Assembly: GCF_003058055.1 (NCBI RefSeq)
Contig: NZ_QBTZ01000001.1
Coordinates: forward strand, 64,501 to 128,500
Reading direction: 5' to 3'
Length of the DNA: 64,000 nucleotides
From: Acidovorax sp. 107
Lineage (GTDB): Bacteria; Pseudomonadota; Gammaproteobacteria; Burkholderiales; Burkholderiaceae_C
In this document: positions 17,647-26,298 of the stretch, one piece after another
How the letters are laid out: each line of letters starts with the position of its first letter
How positions within the stretch are numbered: the stretch's first letter is position 1
Made by a program: the position numbers and the translations under genes
Notes under the pieces: generated by a model
Told to the model about the DNA's origin: nothing
Databases searched by the model: none
The model's input: the letters and a program-made list of their open reading frames with translations, nothing else

Positions 17647-18633
17647 ATGCGCGCAGATGTGTTTTTGGTGGAACGTGGCCACGCTGCCACGCGCTCGCAG
17701 GCGCAGCGCCTGATTGCCTCGGGGGTGCAGTGGCGCCTGTCGCCGCTGGCGACGTGGCAGAAGGTGGTGAAGAACGGCGACGACATCCCGTCGGTGGCCG
17801 AGGTGCAGCTGCTGGACGATGCAGAAGCCAAGTACATCTCGCGCGGCGGGCTCAAGCTCGAAGGCGCGCTCAAGGCACTGGGTCTGCCGGTGGCCGGCCT
17901 GCGTTGCCTGGATGTGGGGCAGAGCACGGGCGGCTTTACCGACTGCCTGCTGCAGCAGGGCGCCGCCCAGGTGATTGGCGTGGATGTAGGCCACGCCCAG
18001 TTGCACGACCGGCTGCGCAACGACCTGCGCGTGGTGTGTGTGGAGGGCGTGAACGCCCGCTCGCTCACGGCCGACGCCTTGGTGCAGGCCTGTGAGTTGG
18101 CCCTGTCCGAAGTCATCGTGCCCGAAGAAGACAACGAGACCCAGCCCGAGGCGCCCTACAGCTGGATGCGCAACGGCGGCCTGGTGGACGAGGCGTACGA
18201 CGACAGCGACGATGCCAAGGACCAGGACATTGAGGCCTTCAAGACCGAGCGCGCGCAGCGCGCCCAGGGCACGCTGCCCGTGGAACGCCGCCGCCGGCCC
18301 GAGTGCGCCGACGTGGACATCACGCCCAGCTTTGCGCTGGTGACGGGCGATCTGTCGTTCATCTCGCTCACCCTGGTGCTGCCTGCGCTGGTGCCTTTGC
18401 TGGCGCCCCAGGGTGACCTGGTCATGCTGGTCAAGCCCCAGTTCGAGCTGCAGCCGGGGCAGGTGGGCAAGGGCGGCATCGTGCGCGACGAGTCCTTGTA
18501 TGCGGTGGTGGAGCAGCGCATCCGCGACTGCTGCGCCACGCTGGGCCTGGAGGTGCAGGCGTGGATCGACAGCCCGATCCAGGGTGGCGACGGCAACCGG
18601 GAATTTTTTGTACACGCAAGGAGAGCCGCATGA
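17647..18633 (+). CDS. tlyA: TlyA-family rRNA 2'-O-methyltransferase with acidic insertion
   Basis: A 328-residue S4-domain plus FtsJ-like methyltransferase. The S4 RNA-binding domain covers residues 1-60 (MRADVFLVERGHAATRSQAQ). SRGGLKLEGAL and the SAM-binding CLDVGQSTGGFTDCLLQQGA (88-107) follow, then TGDLSFISLTLVLPAL and LVKPQFELQPGQVGKGGIVRD, all family motifs. About 75 residues (roughly 145-225), rich in Asp/Glu and then Arg, separate the NAR motif from the DLSFIS strand, which family members of 250-270 residues lack. The ATG at 17638 is a possible earlier start. Homologues methylate rRNA; its position behind ahcY links methyl transfer to SAH recycling. Confidence 0.85.
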   Translation: MRADVFLVERGHAATRSQAQRLIASGVQWRLSPLATWQKVVKNGDDIPSVAEVQLLDDAEAKYISRGGLKLEGALKALGLPVAGLRCLDVGQSTGGFTDCLLQQGAAQVIGVDVGHAQLHDRLRNDLRVVCVEGVNARSLTADALVQACELALSEVIVPEEDNETQPEAPYSWMRNGGLVDEAYDDSDDAKDQDIEAFKTERAQRAQGTLPVERRRRPECADVDITPSFALVTGDLSFISLTLVLPALVPLLAPQGDLVMLVKPQFELQPGQVGKGGIVRDESLYAVVEQRIRDCCATLGLEVQAWIDSPIQGGDGNREFFVHARRAA

Positions 18634-19481
18634 ATGCAGCCCACACGCAAGGCACCGGGTTCCCGGTGAGTTTCGAGTTTTTCCCGCCCAAGACGCCCGA
18701 AGGGGTCGACAAGCTGCGCGTGGCGCGCCAGCAGCTGTATGCACTGCATCCGGACTTCTGTTCGGTGACCTATGGCGCAGGGGGCTCCACGCAAGAAGGC
18801 ACGTTCGGCACGGTGCGTGAGATCCTGTCCGAAGGCGTGGGCGCTGCATCGCATTTTTCGTGCATCGGGGCCACGCGCCAGTCGGTGCACGAGCAGTTGG
18901 CCACCCTCAAGGCCATGGGCGTCAAGCGCCTGGTGGCACTGCGCGGCGACCTGCCCAGCGGCTACGGTGTGGGCGGGGAGTTCCAGTACGCCAGCGACCT
19001 GGTAGCCTTCATCCGGGCCGAAACGGGCCGGGACTTCCACATCGAGGTGGCGGCCTACCCTGAGGTGCATCCTCAGGCCAAGTCGCCCGAGGCGGACCTG
19101 CAGGCCTACGTGACCAAGGTGCGGGCGGGGGCGGACTCTGCCATCACCCAGTATTTTTACAACAGCGACGCGTATTTTCGCTTTGTGGAGGACGCGCATC
19201 GCCTGGGCGCTGACGTGCCGGTGGTGCCGGGCATCATGCCCATTTCCAGCTCCACGCAGCTGATGCGGTTCTCGGACGCCTGCGGCGCCGAGATCCCGCG
19301 CTGGATCCGCCTGCGGCTGCAGTCGTTTGGGGACGACACCGCCAGCATCAAGGCGTTTGGCCTGGATGTGGTGACCGACCTGTGCGACCAGCTGCGCAGT
19401 GCTGGGGTGCCCGCGCTGCACTTCTACACGATGAACCAAAGCGCCGCGACGCTGGAGATCTGTCGCCGGCTGGGGATCTGA
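18630..19481 (+). CDS. metF: Methylenetetrahydrofolate reductase [NAD(P)H]
   Basis: A 283-residue FAD enzyme that makes 5-methyl-THF for methionine synthesis. The start VSFEFFPPKTPEG, the CSVTYGAGGSTQEGT motif, RGDLPSGYG and the terminal LHFYTMNQSAATLEICRRLG are diagnostic. The ATG at 18630 overlaps the tlyA stop by 4 nt, after an AAGGAGAG ribosome site, so it shares the riboswitch-controlled transcript. With ahcY it serves the methionine cycle. Confidence 0.96.
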   Translation: MNAAHTQGTGFPVSFEFFPPKTPEGVDKLRVARQQLYALHPDFCSVTYGAGGSTQEGTFGTVREILSEGVGAASHFSCIGATRQSVHEQLATLKAMGVKRLVALRGDLPSGYGVGGEFQYASDLVAFIRAETGRDFHIEVAAYPEVHPQAKSPEADLQAYVTKVRAGADSAITQYFYNSDAYFRFVEDAHRLGADVPVVPGIMPISSSTQLMRFSDACGAEIPRWIRLRLQSFGDDTASIKAFGLDVVTDLCDQLRSAGVPALHFYTMNQSAATLEICRRLGI

Positions 19482-20041
19482 TGGCAGGGGGCGCCCGGCC
19501 TCCCGCCGCCCTGCGCGTGCTGGCCCGGGGGCTGTTTGTGCGCACGGCGCTCGGCCTGTGGCTGTTGTGCAGCGCCCTCGCGGCTGCGCACGCCCAAGGG
19601 CTGCAGGCAGAGCCGGACGCGCTGGCCCCCAACCTGCTGTCCGTGCCGGGGGAGGCGATGCTGATCGATCCTCCCGCCAAACCGGAGCCCAGCACTCCTG
19701 GCGGGTCGCCGCTCAGCCTGGAGGCGGATGAGGTGGGGCTGGCCTCGTGGTACGGGGCGCAGTTCCACCGGCGGCGTACCGCCAGTGGAGAGTTGTTTGA
19801 CATGCGTGCGCTCACAGCCGCGCACCCCACGCTGCCCTTTGGCTCACGCGTATGCGTGCGCAGTCAGGCCACGGGGCGCACGGTGATCGTGCGCATCAAC
19901 GACCGCGGGCCGCACACCCGCAACCGGGTGATCGACCTGAGCCGGGGCGCTGCGGAGGCATTGGGCATGGTCGGCTTGGGGCTCAAGCCGGTGGAGCTGT
20001 TTGCCCTTCAGGACGACGACAAGGATTGCCCGGCGCCTTGA
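19481..20041 (+). CDS. RlpA-like septal ring lytic transglycosylase family protein
   Basis: A 186-residue exported protein. A hydrophobic signal segment is at residues 17-37 (…LCSALAAAHAQ). A double-psi beta-barrel follows: GLASWYGAQFHRRRTASGE, then LPFGSRVCV, VRINDRGPHT with the catalytic-type Asp, and NRVIDLSRGAAEALGM. There is no lipobox and no SPOR domain, unlike full RlpA. The ATG at 19481 overlaps the metF TGA by 1 nt, so it may ride on the same transcript although its cell-wall role is unrelated. Confidence 0.82.
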   Translation: MAGGARPPAALRVLARGLFVRTALGLWLLCSALAAAHAQGLQAEPDALAPNLLSVPGEAMLIDPPAKPEPSTPGGSPLSLEADEVGLASWYGAQFHRRRTASGELFDMRALTAAHPTLPFGSRVCVRSQATGRTVIVRINDRGPHTRNRVIDLSRGAAEALGMVGLGLKPVELFALQDDDKDCPAP

Positions 20042-20072
20042 CGCCCGGCAGAAGGAGGGTCTACAGGGCCGC

Positions 20073-20960
20073 TCAGCCGCCCGATTCGAGCGTGTGGGTC
20101 GCGTGTTTGTCCTGCGCCAGCAGCTCGGCCATCTGGGGCAGGGCGTCTTTGAGTGCAGCCTTCAGCGTGTAGGGCGGGTTGATCAGGAACATGCCGCTGG
20201 CCGGCAGGCCGGGGCGCTTGGTATCGCCCGTGACGGTTTCCGTGATCTTGCTCGACTTGACGGTGAGCGTGGCGTGCAGCCAGCTCTTGCCCGCCTTGGT
20301 GGCCAGCGTCTTCAGGCGGCGGGGCAGGTCGTGGGCTTCGGGGCGCGGAATGATGGGGTACCAGAACGCATAGGTGCCGGTGGCAAAGCGCTTGAGCGAG
20401 TCGGCCGCCATGTCGAGCACCTTGGCGTAGTCGCTCTTGATTTCATAGCTGGGATCGCACAGCACCAGGGCACGTCGGGCAGGTGGGGGCAAAAATTTCT
20501 TGATGCCCTCAAAACCGTCTTCGTGCAGCACAGCGACCTGGCGGCCAGCCTCTAGCTGGGCCACGTTGCCGGCCAGCGCGCGCAGGTCGGTGGGGTGCAA
20601 CTCGAACAGCTTGAGCTTGTCGTGGTCGCGCAGCAGGCGCTGGGTGATGAAGGGCGAGCCGGGGTACACGCGCAGCGCCTTGCCCTGGTTGAAGTCGCCC
20701 ACCATGTCCACGTAGGCCTGCAGGGCTGGGGTGAGGGCAGGCGTGGTTGGAGCAAACAGCCGGGCCACGCCGTCGGCGGCTTCGCCGCTGGTGCTGGCAT
20801 AGTCCCCGTCCAGCCGGTACAGCCCCGCGCCTGCATGGGTGTCCAGCACGGTCAGCGCCGCGTCTTTCTCGGTAAGGTGTTGCAAGGCGGCAATCAGGAC
20901 GGTGTGCTTGAGCACATCGGCATGGTTGCCTGCGTGGAAGGCGTGGCGATAACTGAACAT
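20073..20960 (-). CDS. rlmJ: 23S rRNA (adenine2030-N6)-methyltransferase
   Basis: A 295-residue RlmJ homologue that methylates A2030 of 23S rRNA. It begins MFSYRHAFHAGNHADVLKH as the family does. The SAM motif DTHAGAGLY is at 40-48. The catalytic loop reads DPSYE at 169-173, where most members have DPP(F/Y)E, and GMFLINPPY lies near the C-terminus. It is convergent with the RlpA-like gene and ends 31 nt from it. Confidence 0.93.
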   Translation of the reverse strand: MFSYRHAFHAGNHADVLKHTVLIAALQHLTEKDAALTVLDTHAGAGLYRLDGDYASTSGEAADGVARLFAPTTPALTPALQAYVDMVGDFNQGKALRVYPGSPFITQRLLRDHDKLKLFELHPTDLRALAGNVAQLEAGRQVAVLHEDGFEGIKKFLPPPARRALVLCDPSYEIKSDYAKVLDMAADSLKRFATGTYAFWYPIIPRPEAHDLPRRLKTLATKAGKSWLHATLTVKSSKITETVTGDTKRPGLPASGMFLINPPYTLKAALKDALPQMAELLAQDKHATHTLESGG

Positions 20961-21207
20961 GGCCCAATGGTAACGACTGTGTTGTGCAAAGGGTCGGCGC
21001 CCCTGTCCCGGCGCGGCACAATCGGGGGGTGCACGCGGTGGCGGGGGACGTGATGTTTTTGGCAGACAGGCGGCCCTTTGTTAGCCATTTGTTGCCATAT
21101 CCGGGGCGGCCATGCTTCATGATCGCGCCTGCACTGGGCCCGCTTTCCGCCGTCGCCCTTCTTGATTATTTGCTTTTGACATTGCCAGCCCGCCCCGTCT
21201 CCTGCCC

Positions 21208-23169
21208 ATGACCGCAAGCTCCAGCACAGCCCCCGCCAGTGGTGTCAGCCATGTCGATGCGCTGCCGCCCGGCACCCGCCTGGCGGAGTTCGAGATCCTC
21301 GCGTTGCTGGGGGTGGGCGGTTTTGGCATGGTCTACAAGGCGTTTGACCACTCCCTGCACCGGGCGGTGGCCATCAAGGAATACATGCCCTCGGCACTGG
21401 CCGGGCGGGCCGAGGGGCAATCGCTGTGGGTGCGGTCCTCGTCCGACCAGCAGACCTTCCAGGCTGGTTTGGTGTCGTTTGTGGGTGAGGCCCGCCTGCT
21501 GGCGCAGTTTGACCATCCGTCGCTGGTCAAGGTTTTCCGCTTCTGGGAGGCCAACAACACGGCCTATATGGTCATGCCGCTCTATTCGGGCATGACGTTC
21601 AAGCAGGCGCGTGCCCAGATGCGCACACCCCCGCCAGAGATCTGGCTGCGCAAGCTGCTGTGGTCGGTGCTGGACGCGCTGCGCGTGCTGCACGACGGCA
21701 ACACGCTGCACCGCGACATCTCGCCCGACAACATCTTCCTGCAGGACAACGGCCCGCCGGTGCTGCTGGACCTGGGTGCCGCCCGGCACGCCATCAACGA
21801 CCAGGACCGCAAGCACACGGCCGTGCTCAAGGTGAACTACGCCCCCATCGAGCAGTATTCCGATGGCGACGAGGAACTGCGCCAGGGGCCTTGGAGCGAC
21901 CTGTATTCGCTGGCGGCCGTCATGCACGGCTGCCTTGCCAACGACACGCCCCTGCCTGCCACGCTGCGTTCCATCCGCGACCGCATGGTGTCGTTCTCCC
22001 GCATTGCCAAAACCGTCAAGCGGCAGTTTGGCGTGGAATATTCGGCACCTTTTGTGGCGGCGATTGCCCAGTCGCTGGCCCTGCGGCCCGAGGACCGGCC
22101 GCAGAGCATCGATGCCTTTCTCCAGACCATGGAGATGACCTCGGCACCCGAAGACGTGCAGCATTTCGACTTCCGCGCGGAATTGGGCGATATCTGGGTG
22201 GAGCCTGCCGACCAGCCCGGACCCGGCGTGCCCACACCCACCGTGGACGTGACTTCGTCCCCGAAGATCGGGGGCGAGGTGCCGGCCAGGCATGCGGATG
22301 TGGCTGCGGCGGTTGCGCCATCGGATGCCAGTCGCCCCGGCGACGACTTTGGCGCGGACACGGTCATGCTTGCCGGCCCGGATACGGTGGCGGCCGATGG
22401 CGGAGACACGGTGTTCATCGATGCCGGCGACACCGTGGCGGCCGACGACGATTCGCGTTTTGAAGACCTGCCGCACCACCGGTCCCCGGGTGTGGGCGGG
22501 CCGCGCGCTGCCGACAGACGGTCTGAGCCTTTGGCGCGTGACGCAGTGCGCGGCAGTGGCAAGGCTGCTCCATCGTCACGGCGGTCGTCCTTGGTGGCGG
22601 GCATTGTGGTGGCGGCGCTGGTCGCCGTAGTGGCCGGAGCGGGCTGGCGCTGGAGCCAAGGCCGCCAGCCGCCCCGCGACGACATCATCACCGAGATGGC
22701 GGAGCGGCCTGCAGCCGCTGCCCCCGCTGATACGCCGCTGACGGAGGCCTCTGCACCTGTCGTCGGCGGGAGCGATGTGCAAGCCGCGGCCCAGCTGAGC
22801 GCGGTTGCCACCGCCAGCACAGCCTCTGCCGCCTTGCCTGCCCCCGCCTTTGTAGCGGCCTCTGCACCCAAGGTGACGCCGCGAGCCGCCAAGCGCACCG
22901 GTGCGGAGCCTGCGCCCGCGCCCATCGTGGTGCATGAAGAGCCCGTGCCTGCGCCGCCGCCTGTGGTGGCCGAGCCCAAGCCCCGCCCTGCGCCGCCGCC
23001 CCGGCAACCCTCCCCGCAAGAGGTCTGCGCCGACGCCAACTTCCTGGCCCGCCCGATGTGTATCCACCAGGAATGCCAGAAGCCGTCACAGGCCAATCAA
23101 ACCGTCTGCGTGGAAAACCGCCGCCGCTACGAGGCCGAGGAGCAGCGCCGCCGCCAGACGCCGAATTAA
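21208..23169 (+). CDS. Membrane-anchored serine/threonine protein kinase
   Basis: A 653-residue Hanks-type kinase. The glycine loop GVGGFGMV is at 35-42, lysine at 57 (VAIKEY), catalytic loop HRDISPDN at 168-175 and DLG (for DFG) at 188-190. An APIEQY segment takes the place of APE. After residue 330 comes a Pro/Ala/Asp-rich linker with DTV repeats (GADTVMLAGPDTVAADG), then a single membrane helix at about 459-480 and a Pro/Ala-rich periplasmic tail ending in a Cys-containing segment. No phosphatase or FHA gene lies next to it, so its substrates are unknown. Confidence 0.9.
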   Translation: MTASSSTAPASGVSHVDALPPGTRLAEFEILALLGVGGFGMVYKAFDHSLHRAVAIKEYMPSALAGRAEGQSLWVRSSSDQQTFQAGLVSFVGEARLLAQFDHPSLVKVFRFWEANNTAYMVMPLYSGMTFKQARAQMRTPPPEIWLRKLLWSVLDALRVLHDGNTLHRDISPDNIFLQDNGPPVLLDLGAARHAINDQDRKHTAVLKVNYAPIEQYSDGDEELRQGPWSDLYSLAAVMHGCLANDTPLPATLRSIRDRMVSFSRIAKTVKRQFGVEYSAPFVAAIAQSLALRPEDRPQSIDAFLQTMEMTSAPEDVQHFDFRAELGDIWVEPADQPGPGVPTPTVDVTSSPKIGGEVPARHADVAAAVAPSDASRPGDDFGADTVMLAGPDTVAADGGDTVFIDAGDTVAADDDSRFEDLPHHRSPGVGGPRAADRRSEPLARDAVRGSGKAAPSSRRSSLVAGIVVAALVAVVAGAGWRWSQGRQPPRDDIITEMAERPAAAAPADTPLTEASAPVVGGSDVQAAAQLSAVATASTASAALPAPAFVAASAPKVTPRAAKRTGAEPAPAPIVVHEEPVPAPPPVVAEPKPRPAPPPRQPSPQEVCADANFLARPMCIHQECQKPSQANQTVCVENRRRYEAEEQRRRQTPN

Positions 23170-23520
23170 CGGGGGTGTTGCGCGCCATCCGGCGCCGAAG
23201 CCCGCGTCTTTTCGGCACAGGCTGCGTTCCCAATTGGCCCGATACCTGCAGGTGTCGCTGGGCTTGGCGGCTTGCAGTAGCCAAAAATCCCACGGATTTC
23301 AACCAGCCGTCGGCACGGAACACTGCCCCAGCCGCACCGGGCACCCGAGGGCAGTCGCAGGGGGCTCTTGCGTGAAAGTATGGCTCGTTCGTATAATGGA
23401 AGGCTTCGCAGCGCTTATGTGGTCCCGCGGCGAAGACTTCTTGCCACCTAAGAGGCTTCCTTCAGAGAAGCACCGACCGTGGAAAAGGACCCGCCAAACC
23501 CTCTTTTGAAGAGAAAACTC
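23170..23520 (+). promoter_or_regulatory. rplM promoter and leader region
   Basis: The 351-nt gap holds a strong promoter: -35 TTGCGT at 23368-23373 and -10 TATAAT at 23392-23397, spaced 18 nt. About 115 nt of transcribed leader precede rplM, long enough for ribosomal-protein feedback control, though no L13 target could be identified by eye. The part from 23170 to 23360 shows nothing recognisable. Confidence 0.7.
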
Positions 23521-23952
23521 ATGACAACTACTTTCAGCGCAAAGCCCGCTGAGGTCGTGCACGAGTGGTTTGTGGTTGACGCGACCAACAAGGTCCTCGG
23601 ACGAGTAGCCAGCGAAGTTGCTCTCCGTTTGCGCGGCAAACACAAGGCCATTTACACGCCTCACGTCGATACCGGTGACTTCATCGTCGTTATCAACGCA
23701 GCCCAACTCAAGGTCACCGGCACCAAGTCCCTGGACAAGGTGTACTACCGTCACTCGGGTTATCCCGGCGGTATCACGGCCACGAACTTCCGCGACATGC
23801 AAGCCAAGCACCCCGGCCGCGCGCTGGAAAAGGCTGTTAAGGGCATGCTGCCCAAGGGCCCCCTTGGCTACGCGATGATCAAGAAACTCAAGGTGTACGG
23901 TGGTGCTGAGCATCCCCACACCGCCCAGCAGCCCAAAGTGCTGGAAATCTAA
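23521..23952 (+). CDS. rplM: Ribosomal protein uL13
   Basis: A 143-residue large-subunit protein. The segments [36 protein letters not shown] and [13 protein letters not shown] are typical of L13. The start at 23521 (MTTTFSAKP) fits family length; an in-frame GTG at 23479 would add 14 atypical residues. First gene of the conserved rplM-rpsI operon. Confidence 0.98.
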   Translation: MTTTFSAKPAEVVHEWFVVDATNKVLGRVASEVALRLRGKHKAIYTPHVDTGDFIVVINAAQLKVTGTKSLDKVYYRHSGYPGGITATNFRDMQAKHPGRALEKAVKGMLPKGPLGYAMIKKLKVYGGAEHPHTAQQPKVLEI

Positions 23953-23963
23953 GGAGCCTTGAG

Positions 23964-24356
23964 ATGATTGGTGAATGGAACAATGGCACCGGCCGTCGCA
24001 AGTCCAGCGTCGCCCGCGTGTTTCTGAAAAAAGGCTCTGGCAAGATCACGGTGAACGGCAAGGACATCCAGTCCTACTTCGGCCGCGAAACCTCGATCAT
24101 GATTGCCAAGCAACCCCTGGCGTTGACCAACCATGTCGAAACCTTCGACATCCAGATCAACGTGCACGGTGGTGGTGAATCCGGCCAAGCTGGCGCTGCC
24201 CGCCACGGCATCACCCGCGCCCTGATCGATTACGACGCATCCCTCAAGCCCGTCCTGAGCCAAGCCGGCTTCGTGACCCGCGATGCGCGTGAAGTCGAAC
24301 GTAAGAAGGTCGGTCTGCACTCCGCACGCCGCGCCAAGCAGTTCTCCAAGCGTTAA
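23964..24356 (+). CDS. rpsI: Ribosomal protein uS9
   Basis: A 130-residue small-subunit protein starting [20 protein letters not shown] and ending in the conserved basic tail [17 protein letters not shown], which reaches the P-site tRNA. Spaced 11 nt after rplM with an AAGGAG site. Confidence 0.98.
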   Translation: MIGEWNNGTGRRKSSVARVFLKKGSGKITVNGKDIQSYFGRETSIMIAKQPLALTNHVETFDIQINVHGGGESGQAGAARHGITRALIDYDASLKPVLSQAGFVTRDAREVERKKVGLHSARRAKQFSKR

Positions 24357-24370
24357 GCTATGGCCCTGCC

Positions 24371-24393
24371 GGATGCTGCCCTGGGCAGCATCC
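24371..24393 (+). other. Perfect 10-bp hairpin just after rpsI
   Basis: GGATGCTGCC and GGCAGCATCC flank a 3-nt loop, starting 15 nt after the rpsI stop. No T-run follows, so it is more likely a 3'-end stabilising or Rho-related structure than a terminator. The true terminator lies about 40 nt on. Confidence 0.6.
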
Positions 24394-24428
24394 CCTGCAA
24401 GGCACTCCCAGTGGGTGCTTTACAGAGA

Positions 24429-24453
24429 AAAACCGCCTTCGGGCGGTTTTTTC
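24429..24453 (+). terminator. Intrinsic terminator of rplM-rpsI
   Basis: The stem CCGCC-TTCG-GGCGG (24433-24446) with an extra-stable tetraloop is followed by TTTTTT. It is identical over 23 nt to the terminator at 26233. Confidence 0.92.
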
Positions 24454-24511
24454 GTTTATGGTGCGCTCTTTTCTTTGGGGAGAGGCCTTCCATGGCCCGC
24501 CTGTCGAGCCT

Positions 24512-25222
24512 ATGCGCTTTCGCCTGCTTCGCCGTCGGTTGACCATCAGCGCCCCCCGGGTGGCCATCCGCAGCGCCTTGCCGTGGCCCTTTCGGTGGCT
24601 GGCCCTGGCCGTGGTGACGGGTTTTTGCGCCGCCGTGGCGTTGTGGGCCTTTGAGTTTGGCAAGTCGATTGCGGGGCTCGATACTGTCTCGCGCGACGAA
24701 GTGGTACAGATGAAGGCGGAGATCAGCCGCCTGCGCGAAGAAGGCCAGGAGCGCCAGACCGTTGCCTTGACCGCCGAGAGCCTGCTGGCGACGGAGCGCG
24801 CGGCCAAGGAGAGCCTGATGGCCCAGGTGCGCCAGCTCGAAACCGACAACCGCACGCTCCGAGAGGACCTGGGCTTCTTTGAAAAGCTGATCCCTGCGGC
24901 CAAGACCGATGGGCTGGCCATTCGCGCGCTGCAGGCCGAGGTGCTGGGCGGGATGCAACTGCGCTGGCAGGTGCTGGTGATCCAGGCGGCCCGCAATGCG
25001 CCGGAATTCAACGGGCGACTGGAGCTGGTGCTGGCGGGCACGCTGGATGGCAAGCCTTGGTCGCAGACCCAGCCGCCCCAAGGGCAACCGTTGCAGGTCA
25101 GGCAGTACCGCCGCATCGAGGGCGTGCTCGATCTGCCCCCCCAGGCCGTGGTAAAAACCGTGACCGCCCGCGTGCTGGAGGGCACCACCGTTCGCACCAG
25201 CCAGACCATGGCCATCGAATAG
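24512..25222 (+). CDS. DUF6776-like single-pass membrane protein
   Basis: A 236-residue protein of unknown function, commonly found with bactofilin and erpA in Burkholderiales. A basic N-terminus and one membrane helix at about 32-52 (LALAVVTGFCAAVALWAF) lead into a coiled coil (about 62-115, QMKAEISRLREEGQERQ…) and a beta-rich C-terminal domain (LRWQVLVIQAARNAPEFNGR). This is the topology of a bitopic protein with a periplasmic domain. The ATG at 24512 was chosen over the one at 24458, which lies too close to the terminator. Confidence 0.72.
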   Translation: MRFRLLRRRLTISAPRVAIRSALPWPFRWLALAVVTGFCAAVALWAFEFGKSIAGLDTVSRDEVVQMKAEISRLREEGQERQTVALTAESLLATERAAKESLMAQVRQLETDNRTLREDLGFFEKLIPAAKTDGLAIRALQAEVLGGMQLRWQVLVIQAARNAPEFNGRLELVLAGTLDGKPWSQTQPPQGQPLQVRQYRRIEGVLDLPPQAVVKTVTARVLEGTTVRTSQTMAIE

Positions 25223-25366
25223 CGTGGCGGTGGTGATAACGCCTCCGCAAGGCCCTGACGCACTCGCCAAGGCAGCCTGCGCCGCCCATCGCCACTGCAC
25301 GATCTGGCGACCCTTCAATCCGCAAGTGGGCCTGAAGGCCTGCTTGCTCTTCCAGGAGTCCTCCCC

Positions 25367-25765
25367 ATGTTTTCGCGTAAAAAGCAGCCGCCCATCAAAA
25401 GCCTGGTGGCGCAGGGCACCAAGATCGAGGGCCATGTGCATTTTGCCGAGGGCATGCGCATTGACGGTGATGTGGTCGGCGATATCCGGGCTGTGGCGGA
25501 CCAGCCCAGCATCCTGGTGATCTCCGAAACCGCGCGGGTCGAGGGGGCGGTGCACGCCGACCATGTGATCATCAACGGCCAGGTGCTGGGCCCCGTGCAT
25601 GCGCGCGAACTGCTCGAGTTGCAGCCCAAGGCGCAGATCACGGGCAATGTGCACTACAAGGCCCTGGAGATGCACCAGGGCGCCGTGATCGCCGGGCAAT
25701 TGATTCCCATGGCCGTGCTGATCGAGGAAAAGCCCCCACTGAAGTTAGCGTCAAACAGCCAGTGA
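25367..25765 (+). CDS. Bactofilin (polymer-forming cytoskeletal protein)
   Basis: A 132-residue bactofilin. Short unstructured ends flank a right-handed beta-helix made of repeated hydrophobic/Gly turns (GTKIEGHVHFAEGMRIDGDV, VEGAVHADHVIINGQVLGPV). Bactofilins form membrane-associated filaments that organise cell-wall or polar complexes. It lies between the DUF6776 gene and erpA on the same strand. Confidence 0.9.
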   Translation: MFSRKKQPPIKSLVAQGTKIEGHVHFAEGMRIDGDVVGDIRAVADQPSILVISETARVEGAVHADHVIINGQVLGPVHARELLELQPKAQITGNVHYKALEMHQGAVIAGQLIPMAVLIEEKPPLKLASNSQ

Positions 25766-25825
25766 CCTGAATTCCCGAGAGCTTTGCAGTAGTATTCCCT
25801 GCAAACCCTGAACCCGGAGTACCCC

Positions 25826-26191
25826 ATGAGCGCAGTTGCCGAAAACATCCAGTCCGAAATGCCCGCCCCCATCCTGTTCACTGACAGTGCGGCGGCCAAG
25901 GTGGCGGACCTGATTGCCGAAGAGGGCAACCCCGACCTGAAGCTGCGGGTGTTTGTGCAGGGTGGCGGTTGCTCTGGCTTCCAGTATGGCTTCACCTTTG
26001 ATGAAATCACCAACGAAGACGACACCACCATGACCAAGAACGGTGTGTCGCTGCTCATCGATGCCATGAGCTACCAGTACCTGGTCGGCGCCGAGATCGA
26101 CTACAAGGAAGACCTCCAAGGCGCTCAGTTCGTCATCAAGAACCCGAACGCCAGCACCACCTGCGGTTGCGGATCGAGCTTCTCGGCTTGA
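25826..26191 (+). CDS. erpA: Iron-sulfur cluster insertion protein ErpA
   Basis: A 121-residue A-type carrier that delivers Fe-S clusters to apoproteins. The three cluster-binding cysteines are present, one in [11 protein letters not shown] and two in the C-terminal [25 protein letters not shown] starts the domain as in E. coli ErpA. It is followed by a strong terminator. Confidence 0.96.
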   Translation: MSAVAENIQSEMPAPILFTDSAAAKVADLIAEEGNPDLKLRVFVQGGGCSGFQYGFTFDEITNEDDTTMTKNGVSLLIDAMSYQYLVGAEIDYKEDLQGAQFVIKNPNASTTCGCGSSFSA

Positions 26192-26232
26192 GGGGCGCCG
26201 TGCCAGGCAAAGACCTGCACCCTGAATGAAAC

Positions 26233-26254
26233 AACCGCCTTCGGGCGGTTTTTT
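26233..26254 (+). terminator. Intrinsic terminator after erpA
   Basis: CCGCC-TTCG-GGCGG at 26235-26248 is followed by six T. It matches the rpsI terminator over 23 nt. Confidence 0.92.
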
Positions 26255-26298
26255 CATGCCAATGGTTCTGTTGTTTCCCCTTGAAAGCCTTGCAACCC

